A DNA stretch of 64,000 nucleotides. Source: Paraburkholderia elongata (GTDB taxonomy: Bacteria; Pseudomonadota; Gammaproteobacteria; Burkholderiales; Burkholderiaceae). This document shows, piece by piece, positions 51,527 through 60,829 of this stretch. The notes beneath the pieces are model-generated. The model did not search any database. It worked only from the letters and a program-made list of their open reading frames with translations, and was not told the DNA's origin. The stretch is from positions 1 to 64,000 of the forward strand of contig NZ_WOEZ01000089.1 in NCBI RefSeq assembly GCF_013177735.1. Direction: 5' to 3'. Both the position numbers and the translations under genes were made by a program. The first letter of the stretch is position 1. Each line of letters begins with the position of its first letter.

Positions 51527-52285
51527 TCAGATTGGTGCGGCGGCGGAGGTTCTATCCGCCGCGCGGTACGCGGTAGGATCGATGCGACGCATTTCAGCTT
51601 CGATCCACTTTTCGACGCGCGTGTTCACTTCATCGGGCGTGAGCCCCGTCGTGTCGATCGGCTTGCCGATCGACACTGTGACTATACCCGCATATTTGAG
51701 AAACGAGTTGCGCGGCCAGACACGTCCGGCGTTGTGCGCGATCGGTACGACCGGCGCGCCGGTGGCAATCGCGAAACGCGCGCCGCCGGTTTTGTACTTG
51801 CCCTGCTTGCCGGTCGGCGTGCGCGTGCCTTCCGGAAACATGATGACCCATGCGCCTTCGGCCATGCGCTGCTTGCCTTGCTTGATGACGGATTCGAACG
51901 CGTACTTGCCTTCCTTGCGGTCGATGTGAACCATCTTCAGCATGCCCAATGCCCAGCCGAAAAACGGCACATACAGCAGCTCGCGCTTGAACACGTAGCA
52001 CAGCGGCCGCGGCATCAGCGCCGGAAACGCCAGCGTTTCCCACGCCGATTGATGCTTCGACAGCAGCACGGCAGGACCGTCGGGCAGGTTCTCATAGCCC
52101 TCGATCTTATAGCGGATGCCATTCAGCCAGCGCACCGTGTGGAGCGTGGCGCGGCACCAGCCGGCCGCCATCCAGTAGCGATTGTCGGCGCGCATGAACG
52201 GAAACGCGATGAAGCACGCGGTCGCGTACGGCACCGTGAAGAGCACGAAGTAGATCAACAGCAACAAAGAACGAATGAAGCGCAT
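51527..52285 (-). CDS. 1-acylglycerol-3-phosphate acyltransferase-like (PlsC family)
   Basis: This 252-residue membrane-bound acyltransferase has an N-terminal hydrophobic segment (LLLLIYFVLFTVPYATACF). The acyl-acceptor motif is KHQSAWETL, with H78 and E83, so HX4E instead of the usual HX4D. MFPEGTRTPTGKQGKY is the second conserved block. It would transfer acyl groups to lysophosphatidic acid or a related lipid. It follows gmhB by 40 bases, as in other Burkholderia-group genomes. Whether it is the main PlsC of the cell cannot be told. Confidence 0.88.
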   Translation of the reverse strand: MRFIRSLLLLIYFVLFTVPYATACFIAFPFMRADNRYWMAAGWCRATLHTVRWLNGIRYKIEGYENLPDGPAVLLSKHQSAWETLAFPALMPRPLCYVFKRELLYVPFFGWALGMLKMVHIDRKEGKYAFESVIKQGKQRMAEGAWVIMFPEGTRTPTGKQGKYKTGGARFAIATGAPVVPIAHNAGRVWPRNSFLKYAGIVTVSIGKPIDTTGLTPDEVNTRVEKWIEAEMRRIDPTAYRAADRTSAAAPI

Positions 52286-52325
52286 CGGCGTGGTCAGTGA
52301 GGATTGGGGACGCGCGTGGTGCGCG

Positions 52326-52880
52326 TCACTCGTGAGCGTCGGAAAGGAAGTCGAGCGCGAACGCGCGCAAGTCGTCGTGTACGCGTGTGCCTTCGGGCAG
52401 GCCGCCGGCCTGGAGCGTCTTGCGGCCCTTGCCGGTCAGCACCAGATGAGTCGGATGTCCGAGCGACGCGCCCGCTTGCAGGTCGCGCATTGCGTCGCCG
52501 ACCACCGGCGTATGCTGCGGATCGACTTCGAAACGTTCTGCGATCATCTTCAGCATGCCGGGCTTCGGTTTGCGGCATTCGCAGTGATCCTGGGCCGTAT
52601 GCGGGCAGAAGAACACCGCGTCGATGCGCCCGCCGACCGCTGCCGCCATGCGATGCATTTTCAGATGCATCGCGTTGAGCGCGTTCATGTCGAAGAGGCC
52701 GCGACCGATGCCAGACTGGTTGGTCGCGATAGCAACGCGATAACCCGCCTGGTTCAGCCGCGCGATCGCTTCGAGCGAACCGGGCAGGGCGACCCATTCG
52801 TCCGGCGACTTGATGAACGCGTCGGAATCGACGTTGATCACGCCGTCGCGGTCGAGAATCACCACTTTTTTGGTCGGCAT
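52326..52880 (-). CDS. gmhB: D-glycero-beta-D-manno-heptose-1,7-bisphosphate 7-phosphatase
   Basis: This 184-residue HAD phosphatase acts in ADP-heptose synthesis for the LPS core. It has the nucleophile motif LDRDGVIN, the ATNQSGIGRGLFD segment and the structural zinc loop CPHTAQDHCECRKP. The start follows glyS by 10 bases, so it is translated in the same unit. Confidence 0.94.
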   Translation of the reverse strand: MPTKKVVILDRDGVINVDSDAFIKSPDEWVALPGSLEAIARLNQAGYRVAIATNQSGIGRGLFDMNALNAMHLKMHRMAAAVGGRIDAVFFCPHTAQDHCECRKPKPGMLKMIAERFEVDPQHTPVVGDAMRDLQAGASLGHPTHLVLTGKGRKTLQAGGLPEGTRVHDDLRAFALDFLSDAHE

Positions 52881-52890
52881 GGCGCGGGGC

Positions 52891-54990
52891 TCAGGCGGCG
52901 AGTCGGGAAATGTCGGCGACGCAATTCATCTGCTGATGCAGCGCGCCGAGCAAAGCCAGACGGTTGGCGCGCAACGCCGGATCTTCGGCGTTGACCATCA
53001 CGTCGTCGAAGAACGTGTCGACCGGTTCGCGCAACGCGGCGAGCGCGGTCAGTGCGCCCGTGTAGTCGCGCGCGGCGAGTTGCGATTGCACGCGCGGTGC
53101 AACCTGTTCGAGTTGCGCATGCAAGGTTTTTTCGGCCGCTTCGGTCAGCAGTGCGACCTGCACGCTGCCGGTCGTCGCGCTTTCCGACTTCTTCAGGATG
53201 TTCGAAATACGCTTGTTAGCCGCCGCGAGCGATGCCGCTTCCGGCAACGCCGCGAATTCGCGCACTGCATCCAGACGCGCGACGATGTCGTCGAGGCACG
53301 TGGGGTTCAGTGCCAGCACCGCGTCGATTTCGCCCGGCGCGTAACCGCGCTCGCGCAGCAGACCGCGCAGGCGGTCCATGCTGAATTCGTAGATCGCTTG
53401 CGTCGAATCAGCGACGCCCGGCACTGCGGCGAATTGCGCATAAGCGGTGCGCAACAGTTCGACCAGGTCGACCGGCAATTGCTTCTCGACCAGAATCCGC
53501 AGCACGCCGAGCGCATGGCGGCGCAGCGCGAACGGGTCTTTCTCGCCGGTCGGTTGCAGGCCGATGCCCCAGATGCCGACCAGCGTTTCGAGCTTGTCGG
53601 CGAGCGCTACGACGGTGCCGGTTGCCGTGGTCGGCAACGCATCGCCGGAGAAACGCGGCTGATAGTGTTCCGAGCACGCCAGCGCGACTTCTTCCGGTTC
53701 ACCGTCGTGACGCGCATAGTACGTGCCCATCGTGCCTTGCAGCTCGGGGAATTCGCCGACCATGTCGGTGATCAGGTCGGCCTTGGCCAGCCGTGCAGCG
53801 CGCTTCGCGAGCGCGACATCTGCGCCGATCAGCGAGGCAATTGCACCCGCCAGCGCTTCGACGCGCTCGACGCGTTGCAGCGCCGAACCCAGCTTGTTGT
53901 GATACACGACGTTCGCGAGCAGCGGCACGCGGTCGGCGAGCGGTTTCTTCTTGTCCTGCTCGAAGAAGAACTTTGCATCAGCCAGACGCGGACGCACCAC
54001 GCGCTCGTTACCTTCGACGATATCGCCTGGCGTCTTCGTTTCGATGTTCGACACGATCAGGAAGCGCGAGCGCAGCTTGCCGTTCGCATCCGTCAACGCG
54101 AAGTATTTCTGGTTCGTCTGCATCGTCAGGATCAGGCATTCCTGCGGCACTTGCAGGAATTCGTCCTCGAAACGGCAGGCGTAGACCACCGGCCATTCGA
54201 CCAGCGAATTCACTTCATCCAGCAGCGACTCCGGCATCACGACCTGGTCGCCGTCGGCTTGCGCGAGCAGATGCGTACGGATGGTTTCTTTGCGGTCGGC
54301 GAAATTCGCGACCACGCGGCCCTTGTGCATCAGCGTGTCGGCGTACGAATCCGCGTGCTGGATGTTCACGAAGCCTTCGGACAGGAAGCGGTGGCCGAGC
54401 GTGGTGTCGTCGGCATCGACGCCCAGTGCCGTGACCGGCACGACCTGTTCGCCGTGCAAGGTGGTCAGACGATGCGCAGGACGCACGAACTGCACGTTGG
54501 TGCCGTCCGGGCGCTGATACGTCATGACCTTCGGGATCGGCAGCTTGGCGAGCGTTTCGTCGAGCGCGCTTTGCAGGCCTTCGGCGAGCGTCGCGCCCGG
54601 CGCGGCGTAGCGCAGGAAGAAGGCTTCGGCCTTGCCGTCCTGCGCGCGCTCCAGGTCGTTCACCGAAAAATCGGGGAAGCCGAGCGCGGCCAGCTTCTTG
54701 GCGAGCGGCGCGGTGGGCTGGCCGTCTTTATCGAGCGCGACGGAAACCGGCAGCACTTTTTCGCGCACGTGTTTTTCCGGCGCGACCGAACGCACGTTCT
54801 TGATCGTGACGGCGAGACGGCGCGGTGTGGCGTAACGTTCGAACGACAGTTCGCCTTCGACCAGGTCGCGCGCCGCGAGGCGCTGCGCAATACCTTCGGC
54901 GAAGGCTTCGCCCAGACGCGCGAGCGCTTTCGGCGGCAGTTCTTCGGTCAGCAGCTCGACGAGCAGGGTAGCTTGATGGGGTTGAGTCAT
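52891..54990 (-). CDS. glyS: glycyl-tRNA synthetase beta subunit
   Basis: This 699-residue subunit of the alpha2beta2 enzyme binds and helps charge tRNA-Gly. The N-terminus (ATLLVELLTEELPPKALARLGEAF) and the HD-like middle (RAARLAKADLITDMVGEFPELQGTMG) are typical of GlyS, and the C-terminus carries the DALR-like anticodon-binding region. It starts 15 bases after the glyQ stop. Confidence 0.97.
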   Translation of the reverse strand: MTQPHQATLLVELLTEELPPKALARLGEAFAEGIAQRLAARDLVEGELSFERYATPRRLAVTIKNVRSVAPEKHVREKVLPVSVALDKDGQPTAPLAKKLAALGFPDFSVNDLERAQDGKAEAFFLRYAAPGATLAEGLQSALDETLAKLPIPKVMTYQRPDGTNVQFVRPAHRLTTLHGEQVVPVTALGVDADDTTLGHRFLSEGFVNIQHADSYADTLMHKGRVVANFADRKETIRTHLLAQADGDQVVMPESLLDEVNSLVEWPVVYACRFEDEFLQVPQECLILTMQTNQKYFALTDANGKLRSRFLIVSNIETKTPGDIVEGNERVVRPRLADAKFFFEQDKKKPLADRVPLLANVVYHNKLGSALQRVERVEALAGAIASLIGADVALAKRAARLAKADLITDMVGEFPELQGTMGTYYARHDGEPEEVALACSEHYQPRFSGDALPTTATGTVVALADKLETLVGIWGIGLQPTGEKDPFALRRHALGVLRILVEKQLPVDLVELLRTAYAQFAAVPGVADSTQAIYEFSMDRLRGLLRERGYAPGEIDAVLALNPTCLDDIVARLDAVREFAALPEAASLAAANKRISNILKKSESATTGSVQVALLTEAAEKTLHAQLEQVAPRVQSQLAARDYTGALTALAALREPVDTFFDDVMVNAEDPALRANRLALLGALHQQMNCVADISRLAA

Positions 54991-55005
54991 TTCTTGATGT
55001 TCTCG

Positions 55006-56013
55006 TCAGTCCTGGTCGATCTTGCGTTCGACTTTCAGCGGCGGCGCCCACGCGGGCATTGCGGCATCTTGCTCGTCGGTCGTGAGGCCGGGCACGCCGT
55101 GCACCGGATTGCCGAGCATCGGGAAGCCGAGCTTTTCGCGCGAGTCGTAGTAAGCTTGGGCGACCAGACGCGACAGCGCGCGAATCCGGCCGATGTAGGC
55201 CGCACGTTCCGTGACGGAGATCGCCCCACGGGCGTCCAGTAGGTTGAACGTGTGGCCGGCCTTCAGCACCAGTTCATAAGCGGGCAGCGCGATCTGCGCT
55301 TCGATCATGCGCTTGGCTTCTGCTTCGTAGCTGTTGAAGAACGTGAAGAGCAGATCGACGTTCGCGTGCTCGAAGTTGTAGGTCGACTGTTCGACTTCGT
55401 TCTGGTGGTACACGTCGCCGTACGTCAGGCGACGGAGTTCGGGGCCGTTCGGGCCTTGCTCTTCCCACTCGGTCCAGACCAGGTCGTAGACGTTCTCGAC
55501 CTTCTGCAGATACATGGCGAGACGTTCGAGACCGTAGGTGATTTCGCCCAGCACCGGCTTGCAATCCAGACCGCCGACTTGCTGGAAGTAGGTGAACTGG
55601 GTCACTTCCATGCCGTTCAGCCACACTTCCCAGCCAAGGCCCCAGGCGCCGAGCGTGGGGTTTTCCCAGTCGTCTTCAACGAAGCGCACATCGTTCTGCT
55701 TCAGGTCGAAGCCGAGGGCTTCGAGCGAGCCGAGGTACAGATCGAGGATGTTTTCCGGCGCCGGCTTCAGCACGACCTGGTACTGGTAGTAATGCTGCAG
55801 GCGGTTCGGGTTCTCGCCATAGCGGCCGTCTTTCGGGCGGCGCGACGGCTGCACATAGGCTGCTCGCCACGGTTCCGGACCGATCGCGCGCAGGAAGGTG
55901 TGGACGTGGGACGTGCCCGCGCCGACTTCCATGTCGATCGGCTGGAGCAACGCGCAACCCTGCTTATCCCAGTAGGACTGCAGTGTCAGGATGATTTGCT
56001 GAAACGTGAGCAT
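55006..56013 (-). CDS. glyQ: glycyl-tRNA synthetase alpha subunit
   Basis: This 335-residue catalytic subunit shows TFQQIILTLQSYWDKQGCALLQPIDMEVGAGTSH, YVQPSRRPKDGRYGENPNR and the MEVTQFTYFQQVGG motif. It is somewhat longer than E. coli GlyQ because of a C-terminal tail (AMPAWAPPLKVERKIDQD). The ATG at 56013 is preferred to an upstream in-frame ATG six codons earlier. glyQ-glyS-gmhB-plsC form one minus-strand run. Confidence 0.97.
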   Translation of the reverse strand: MLTFQQIILTLQSYWDKQGCALLQPIDMEVGAGTSHVHTFLRAIGPEPWRAAYVQPSRRPKDGRYGENPNRLQHYYQYQVVLKPAPENILDLYLGSLEALGFDLKQNDVRFVEDDWENPTLGAWGLGWEVWLNGMEVTQFTYFQQVGGLDCKPVLGEITYGLERLAMYLQKVENVYDLVWTEWEEQGPNGPELRRLTYGDVYHQNEVEQSTYNFEHANVDLLFTFFNSYEAEAKRMIEAQIALPAYELVLKAGHTFNLLDARGAISVTERAAYIGRIRALSRLVAQAYYDSREKLGFPMLGNPVHGVPGLTTDEQDAAMPAWAPPLKVERKIDQD

Positions 56014-56162
56014 GAAGTGCCTTTCGGGCATAGGGCCGCGTCGTAAGCGCCGAAGCGCGCCGGGTGGCCGTGGAGCAAAGTGCTAAACCGTAGATTTTAA
56101 CGGAAAGGGAGGGGGGTGTCCGTTTTGCGGGGTCGGACGGGGGCCGAAGTGTTCTCCAAACG

Positions 56163-56185
56163 AAAAAAGGCCGCTTGAGGCGACC
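56163..56185 (-). terminator. Rho-independent terminator downstream of the FkbM gene
   Basis: On the minus strand the stem GGTCGC/GCGGCC (56180-56185 and 56169-56174, with one G-T pair) and the loop CTCAA are followed by a run of six T (56168-56163). It lies 37 bases past the FkbM stop and would insulate the glyQ operon from it. Confidence 0.75.
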
Positions 56186-56221
56186 GATCGTCGTTCGTCG
56201 TCTCGGGAAGTGTCCCGTCGG

Positions 56222-57073
56222 CTAATTGCTCAAACGCATCAACGCATGCGTGGCGGAATCCGTCACCTCGACAAACCCATCAATCTCCATCTCCAGTTCT
56301 CGCGGTAGCGCGAGCATATTGCACGACACCAACCTGCCGTAGATATTCTCCTCGCGTTCAAAGAAGTTGCCCGGGTTGAACAAAGGCGGCAAATGCCACC
56401 ACAATCGGTATTCCCTCGACCACAACCACTCGATCAACGCCTGTGACCGATCGAGCCGGTCATTCTCCACGTAAATCACCGGCCGCGAGCGGGCGATAGT
56501 TTCCTCCGCTCCTCGCAGCGCGTTCAATTCGAACCCTTCCACGTCGAGCTTCAGCAGCCCCACGGTATGCGAGCGCAGTACGTCGTCCAGCCGTACGCAC
56601 GGAACCGGGAGCGTGTCCGCCGCAGCCTCCGTCTGCATGGACACGCCACCGAAGTTTCCCGGCGCGTCATAGTCAGGCCGCGCGAAGTGCAGTGTCCCTG
56701 CACTCGCACCACACGCATACGGCCATGCGAGCACGTTACGCACACCATTGGCCGCGAGATTCGCGCAGAGGTTCTGAAAGATTACCGGCTGCGGCTCGAA
56801 AGCAACCAGCACTTGACGGCGCGCCTGCGCCTCACGCGCCAGCATGATCGTATGCACGCCGATATTCGCGCCGACTTCCACGACGATCCCGGGTTGCACC
56901 AGCAACTGCCGCAACACGGCAGATTCGAGTTCGCTGCATTCGCCGTATTCGATGAGTGCGCGGCCGAGATAGAAGTTGTTCGGATTGGCGAGCATCCAGC
57001 CATGACGGGTCTGGACGAGTTGCGTGTGTTCGCTGAGCGGCAGCGGAGCAGGAGGGGGCGTAACCATGGACAT
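56222..57073 (-). CDS. FkbM family methyltransferase
   Basis: This 283-residue SAM-dependent methyltransferase has VVEVGANIGVHTIMLAR, FEPQPVIFQNLCANLAANG and LLKLDVEGFELNALRGAEETI, the FkbM core. The C-terminal part is Trp/Tyr-rich (EWLWSREYRLWWHLPPLFNP). Such enzymes methylate sugars or natural products; no glycosylation or secondary-metabolite genes are nearby. Starts are weak: ATG at 57073 or 57067, or TTG at 57097, none with a clear ribosome-binding site. It is a single gene bounded by a terminator and a long palindrome, so it may be an insertion. Confidence 0.85.
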   Translation of the reverse strand: MSMVTPPPAPLPLSEHTQLVQTRHGWMLANPNNFYLGRALIEYGECSELESAVLRQLLVQPGIVVEVGANIGVHTIMLAREAQARRQVLVAFEPQPVIFQNLCANLAANGVRNVLAWPYACGASAGTLHFARPDYDAPGNFGGVSMQTEAAADTLPVPCVRLDDVLRSHTVGLLKLDVEGFELNALRGAEETIARSRPVIYVENDRLDRSQALIEWLWSREYRLWWHLPPLFNPGNFFEREENIYGRLVSCNMLALPRELEMEIDGFVEVTDSATHALMRLSN

Positions 57074-57177
57074 TGAGCGAGAAAAAAGACCACGCAAATG
57101 TACGGTCCGCCGCTGCCCTTGTATATGAGACGAGCTCTCAAGAATTCTTATTTTTCTGCAAGAACTCGCCGTCGAAA

Positions 57178-57220
57178 CCTAAGACTTAGGCGGCGAGAGG
57201 CTCATGAGCCTCTCGCCGCC
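57178..57220. repeat. two abutting palindromes, 13 and 32 bases
   Basis: A 13-base palindrome (CCTAAG-A-CTTAGG, 57178-57190) overlaps by two bases a perfect 32-base palindrome (57189-57220, centred on CTCATGAG). The 16-bp stem would fold tightly in RNA. There is no T-run on either side, so it is not a standard terminator. It lies 10 bases past the stop of the glutamate-synthase-like gene on the minus strand and may end or stabilise that transcript. Confidence 0.8.
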
Positions 57221-57229
57221 ACAACCGGC

Positions 57230-58840
57230 TTACGTCGCGGCCAGTTCAATTTTCGGCGCAAACGAATCGCTTTGTGCCAAAGGCCAATACTTCTCGTACA
57301 GCGTGTAGCGATAGTTGCCGTTCAGCAGATCGTTGGGATCGAGATACTTCAACAGATCGGACATCAACCGCACTTCATGCGACGACACGCGCCGCACAAT
57401 GTGATGCGCGCTCAATTCCGCCGGATGCTTGAGCCCCGCGGCCTGAACGATTTCCTTCAGCGCATGCAACGTGTTGTGATGGAAGTTGAACACGCGCTCG
57501 GCCTTGTCCGGCACGACCAGCGCACGTTGACGCACCGGGTCCTGCGTCGCGACGCCCGTCGGGCAGCGGCCGGTGTGGCAGGTCTGCGCCTGAATGCAAC
57601 CCACCGCGAACATGAAGCCACGCGCCGCGTTGACCCAATCCGCGCCGATCGCAAGCGTCTTCGTGATGTCGAATGCGGTAATCATCTTGCCGCTCGCGCC
57701 GATGCGGATGCGCTGACGCAAGCCGATGCCGACCAGCGTGTTGTGCACCAGCAGCAGGCCTTCCTGCAACGGCACGCCGACGTGATCGGTGAATTCCAAT
57801 GGCGCTGCGCCCGTGCCGCCCTCCGCACCGTCGACCACGATGAAGTCCGGCAGAATCCCCGTCTCCAGCATCGCCTTCGCAATGCCGAAGAATTCCCACG
57901 GATGGCCGATGCACAGCTTGAACCCGGTCGGCTTGCCGCCAGACAGCGTGCGCAAACGGTCGACGAATTCGAGCAGGCCGCGCGGCGACGAGAATTCGGA
58001 GTGGGTGGCGGGCGAGATGCAATCGCGGCCCATCGGCACACCGCGCGTTTCGGCAATCTCGGGGGTGATCTTCGCGGCCGGCAGCACGCCGCCGTGACCG
58101 GGTTTCGCACCTTGCGAGAGCTTCACCTCGATCATCTTCACTTGCGGTTCGGCGGCCTGCTTCGCGAACTTTTCCGCGCTGAAGGTGCCGTCGTCGTTAC
58201 GGCAGCCGAAGTAGCCCGAGGCGATTTCCCAGATGATGTCGCCGCCATGCTCGCGATGGTATTTCGACATCGAGCCTTCGCCCGTGTCGTGCGCGAAGTT
58301 GCCTTTCTTCGCGCCGAGGTTCAGCGCCATGATCGCGTTCGCTGACAACGAGCCGAAGCTCATCGCAGAGACGTTGAAGATCGACATCGAATAAGGCTGC
58401 GCGCGGTCGGGCCCGACGACGATACGGAAGTCGTGGTTATCGAGCTTGGTCGGCGCGAGCGAGTGGCTGATCCATTCGTGCGCGACGGCTTTGACGTCGA
58501 GCTCGGTTCCGTACGGGCGGCTATCCACGTCGTTCTTCGCGCGCTGATAGACGATGCTGCGTTGCGCGCGCGAGAACGGTTTCTCGTCGGTATCGTCCTC
58601 GACGAAATACTGGCGGATTTCCGGGCGGATGAATTCGAACAGGAAGCGGAAGTGGCCCCACAGCGGATAGTTGCGCAGAATCGCGTGGCGTTCCTGCGTC
58701 AGGTCGAACAGGCCGAGCGCGACGAGCGCCACCGGTACGATGATCCAGAACCACGAAATGTGATGCGTCGCGGTAAGCAGAGCACAGGCTGCGAGCAGAA
58801 CGACTGCGCACCACATCGCCAGATAACGTCGAGAAAACAT
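57230..58840 (-). CDS. FMN-binding glutamate synthase-like protein, membrane anchored
   Basis: This 536-residue protein has two N-terminal membrane segments (YLAMWCAVVLLAACALLTA and WFWIIVPVALVALGLFDL). The FMN-binding TIM barrel of the glutamate synthase central region follows (SAMSFGSLSANAIMALNLGAKKGNF; EVKLSQGAKPGHGGVLP; VVDGAEGGTGAAPLEF). A C-x5-C-x4-C Fe-S motif is present (CIQAQTCHTGRCPTG). It lacks the glutaminase domain, so it is not a full glutamate synthase; the reaction is unknown. The ATG at 58840 follows GGAGTTCCC. It stands alone on the minus strand. Confidence 0.9.
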   Translation of the reverse strand: MFSRRYLAMWCAVVLLAACALLTATHHISWFWIIVPVALVALGLFDLTQERHAILRNYPLWGHFRFLFEFIRPEIRQYFVEDDTDEKPFSRAQRSIVYQRAKNDVDSRPYGTELDVKAVAHEWISHSLAPTKLDNHDFRIVVGPDRAQPYSMSIFNVSAMSFGSLSANAIMALNLGAKKGNFAHDTGEGSMSKYHREHGGDIIWEIASGYFGCRNDDGTFSAEKFAKQAAEPQVKMIEVKLSQGAKPGHGGVLPAAKITPEIAETRGVPMGRDCISPATHSEFSSPRGLLEFVDRLRTLSGGKPTGFKLCIGHPWEFFGIAKAMLETGILPDFIVVDGAEGGTGAAPLEFTDHVGVPLQEGLLLVHNTLVGIGLRQRIRIGASGKMITAFDITKTLAIGADWVNAARGFMFAVGCIQAQTCHTGRCPTGVATQDPVRQRALVVPDKAERVFNFHHNTLHALKEIVQAAGLKHPAELSAHHIVRRVSSHEVRLMSDLLKYLDPNDLLNGNYRYTLYEKYWPLAQSDSFAPKIELAAT

Positions 58841-59053
58841 GGGAACTCCAGTGCAGTGAAGATCGTTGCGGAGGGATCGTCGACGCTGTCGGCGCAGACG
58901 GAATCCGCCGCGAAGGGAAACGAACAACTGCTTGTTATGGTGAAGCTAGCTGCGGCTCGAAGATGGAACGCGTGAGTGAAGCGTGAAGATGAGACATGAA
59001 GCTGAAGCGCGTGCGGCGGCGCCAAGGCGTTGCCGCACGATCGAACTCATGGC

Positions 59054-60211
59054 TCAACGGGCGGTGAGCAACGCTGCCTTTTGCGGCTGGCGCGCTGTTG
59101 GCTGCCCGGTCACCGCATGTTCGATGATGCCGCCGCCGAGACACACGTCGCCATCGTAGAGCACCGCAGATTGCCCCGGTGTGACAGCCCATTGGGCGTC
59201 GTCGAAATTCAGTTCGAAGAGGCTTTCGCCCCCACCTGCTGCGCTGACCGCCGCGCTGAAGGAGCACGGTGCATCCGCTTGCCGGTAACGGGTTTTCGCG
59301 CCGCACGCGAAACCTTCAGCCGGCGGTTCGCCCGCGACCCAGCTCGTATTGCCCGCGCTCAACGTATGGCTCAGCAGCCACGGATGGTCGTGGCCTTGCG
59401 CGACATACAGCGTGTTCGACGCAATATCCTTACCGGCGACGAACCACGGTTCGCCGCTGCCTTCCTTGCTGCCGCCGAGGCCGATGCCCTTGCGCTGCCC
59501 GAAGGTGTAGAACGCGAGGCCGATGTGTTCGCCGACCACGTTGCCGTCGGTGGTTTTCATCGGACCGGGTTTAGTCGGTAGATAGCGGTTCAGGAAGTCG
59601 CGGAACGGCCGTTCGCCGATGAAGCAGATGCCGGTCGAATCTTTCTTCTTCGCATTCGGCAACGCGATCTGTTCGGCGATCTCGCGGACTTTGGTTTTTG
59701 GAATCTCGCCGAGCGGAAACAGCGTCTTCGACAACTGCGCCTGGTTCAGCCGATGCAGGAAATACGACTGGTCCTTCGTATGATCGAAGGCCTTCAGCAG
59801 TTCGAAGCGGCCGTTGTTCTCACGCACGCGCGCATAGTGACCGGTCGCGATGGTTTCCGCGCCGAGCGACATCGCGTGATCGAGGAAGGCTTTGAACTTG
59901 ATCTCGGCGTTGCACAGCACGTCCGGATTCGGCGTGCGGCCTGCCGAGTATTCGCGCAGGAATTCGGCGAACACGCGGTCTTTGTATTCGGCGGCGAAAT
60001 TGACCGCTTCGACGTCGATGCCGATCAGGTCCGCCACCGAGACGACGTCGATCCAGTCCTGCCGCGTCGAGCAGTACTCGCTGTCGTCGTCGTCTTCCCA
60101 GTTTTTCATGAACAGGCCGACCACGTCGTAGCCCTGTTCCTTCAGCAGCCACGCGGTGACCGACGAATCGACGCCGCCCGACATGCCTACTACGACTTTC
60201 TGCTTGCTCAT
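59054..60211 (-). CDS. mnmA: tRNA-specific 2-thiouridylase MnmA
   Basis: This 385-residue enzyme thiolates the wobble uridine of tRNA-Lys, -Glu and -Gln. The PP-loop VGMSGGVDSSVTAWLL binds ATP; catalytic cysteines are C100 (NPDVLCNAEIKF) and C196 (STGICFIGERPF). The C-terminal beta domains end with CLGGGIIEHAV. Length is slightly above the usual because of a short C-terminal tail. It is transcribed with or just after the Nudix gene, 135 bases upstream. Confidence 0.96.
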   Translation of the reverse strand: MSKQKVVVGMSGGVDSSVTAWLLKEQGYDVVGLFMKNWEDDDDSEYCSTRQDWIDVVSVADLIGIDVEAVNFAAEYKDRVFAEFLREYSAGRTPNPDVLCNAEIKFKAFLDHAMSLGAETIATGHYARVRENNGRFELLKAFDHTKDQSYFLHRLNQAQLSKTLFPLGEIPKTKVREIAEQIALPNAKKKDSTGICFIGERPFRDFLNRYLPTKPGPMKTTDGNVVGEHIGLAFYTFGQRKGIGLGGSKEGSGEPWFVAGKDIASNTLYVAQGHDHPWLLSHTLSAGNTSWVAGEPPAEGFACGAKTRYRQADAPCSFSAAVSAAGGGESLFELNFDDAQWAVTPGQSAVLYDGDVCLGGGIIEHAVTGQPTARQPQKAALLTAR

Positions 60212-60346
60212 AAGGTGCTCACTGGGTGCTGCATGACTTCATTGATCGTGGGTTGACCGTGTTCCCCGGTCGCCTGCCTGGCCGCTCGTGACGGATCAGG
60301 CCGGTTTATGACGGGTTAGGCATGGCGATGCCTGCTTTACGTCTGC

Positions 60347-60829
60347 TTACAACTGTTTGCGCCCGACCGAATGCGTGTGCACGAAGTCGAGCGGAAAACG
60401 CCGTCCCGCGAGGTAATCGTCGAGACATTGCATGACTAGCGGCGTGCGATGCCGTTCGGGGCAGGCACGCAGTTCGTCGGCGCTCATCCACAGCGTGCGG
60501 ACGATGTTGGGATCGAGCGCGCGCGCCGCATCCGCTTCGCCGTTCGTGCCGCAATAGGTGAAGCGCAGATACGTCACGCCCTCACTGCCGGGCCGCTCGA
60601 AATGCGTCATATACATGCCGACCAGTGCATCGGGCGTGAACGGATGGGCGGTTTCCTCGAGCGTTTCGCGGATGACCGCTTCCAGAAGCGTTTCGCCCGC
60701 TTCCAGATGGCCGGCGGGCTGATTCAGGCGCAGGCCGTCGGCGGTATGTTCCTCGACCACGAGAAAACGCCCGTCACGCTCGACGATGGCCGCAACGGTG
60801 ACGTGCGGCAGCCAGGTTTCCGGTTTCAT
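60347..60829 (-). CDS. Nudix hydrolase, NudJ-like
   Basis: This 160-residue protein has the Nudix box GHLEAGETLLEAVIRETLEETA (about 40-61), in which the last conserved Gly is Ala, as in several NudJ relatives. The N-terminus WLPHVTVAAIVERDGRFLVVEE fits NudJ, which hydrolyses nucleoside di/triphosphates and a thiamine precursor pyrophosphate in E. coli. Its position upstream of mnmA is shared with enterobacteria (nudJ-mnmA), which supports the call. Confidence 0.85.
   Translation of the reverse strand: MKPETWLPHVTVAAIVERDGRFLVVEEHTADGLRLNQPAGHLEAGETLLEAVIRETLEETAHPFTPDALVGMYMTHFERPGSEGVTYLRFTYCGTNGEADAARALDPNIVRTLWMSADELRACPERHRTPLVMQCLDDYLAGRRFPLDFVHTHSVGRKQL

Noticed and set aside
52810..55242. 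An 810-codon plus-strand open frame opposite glyS and the end of glyQ
   Set aside because: It crosses the boundary of two well-identified minus-strand genes and has no recognisable domain.
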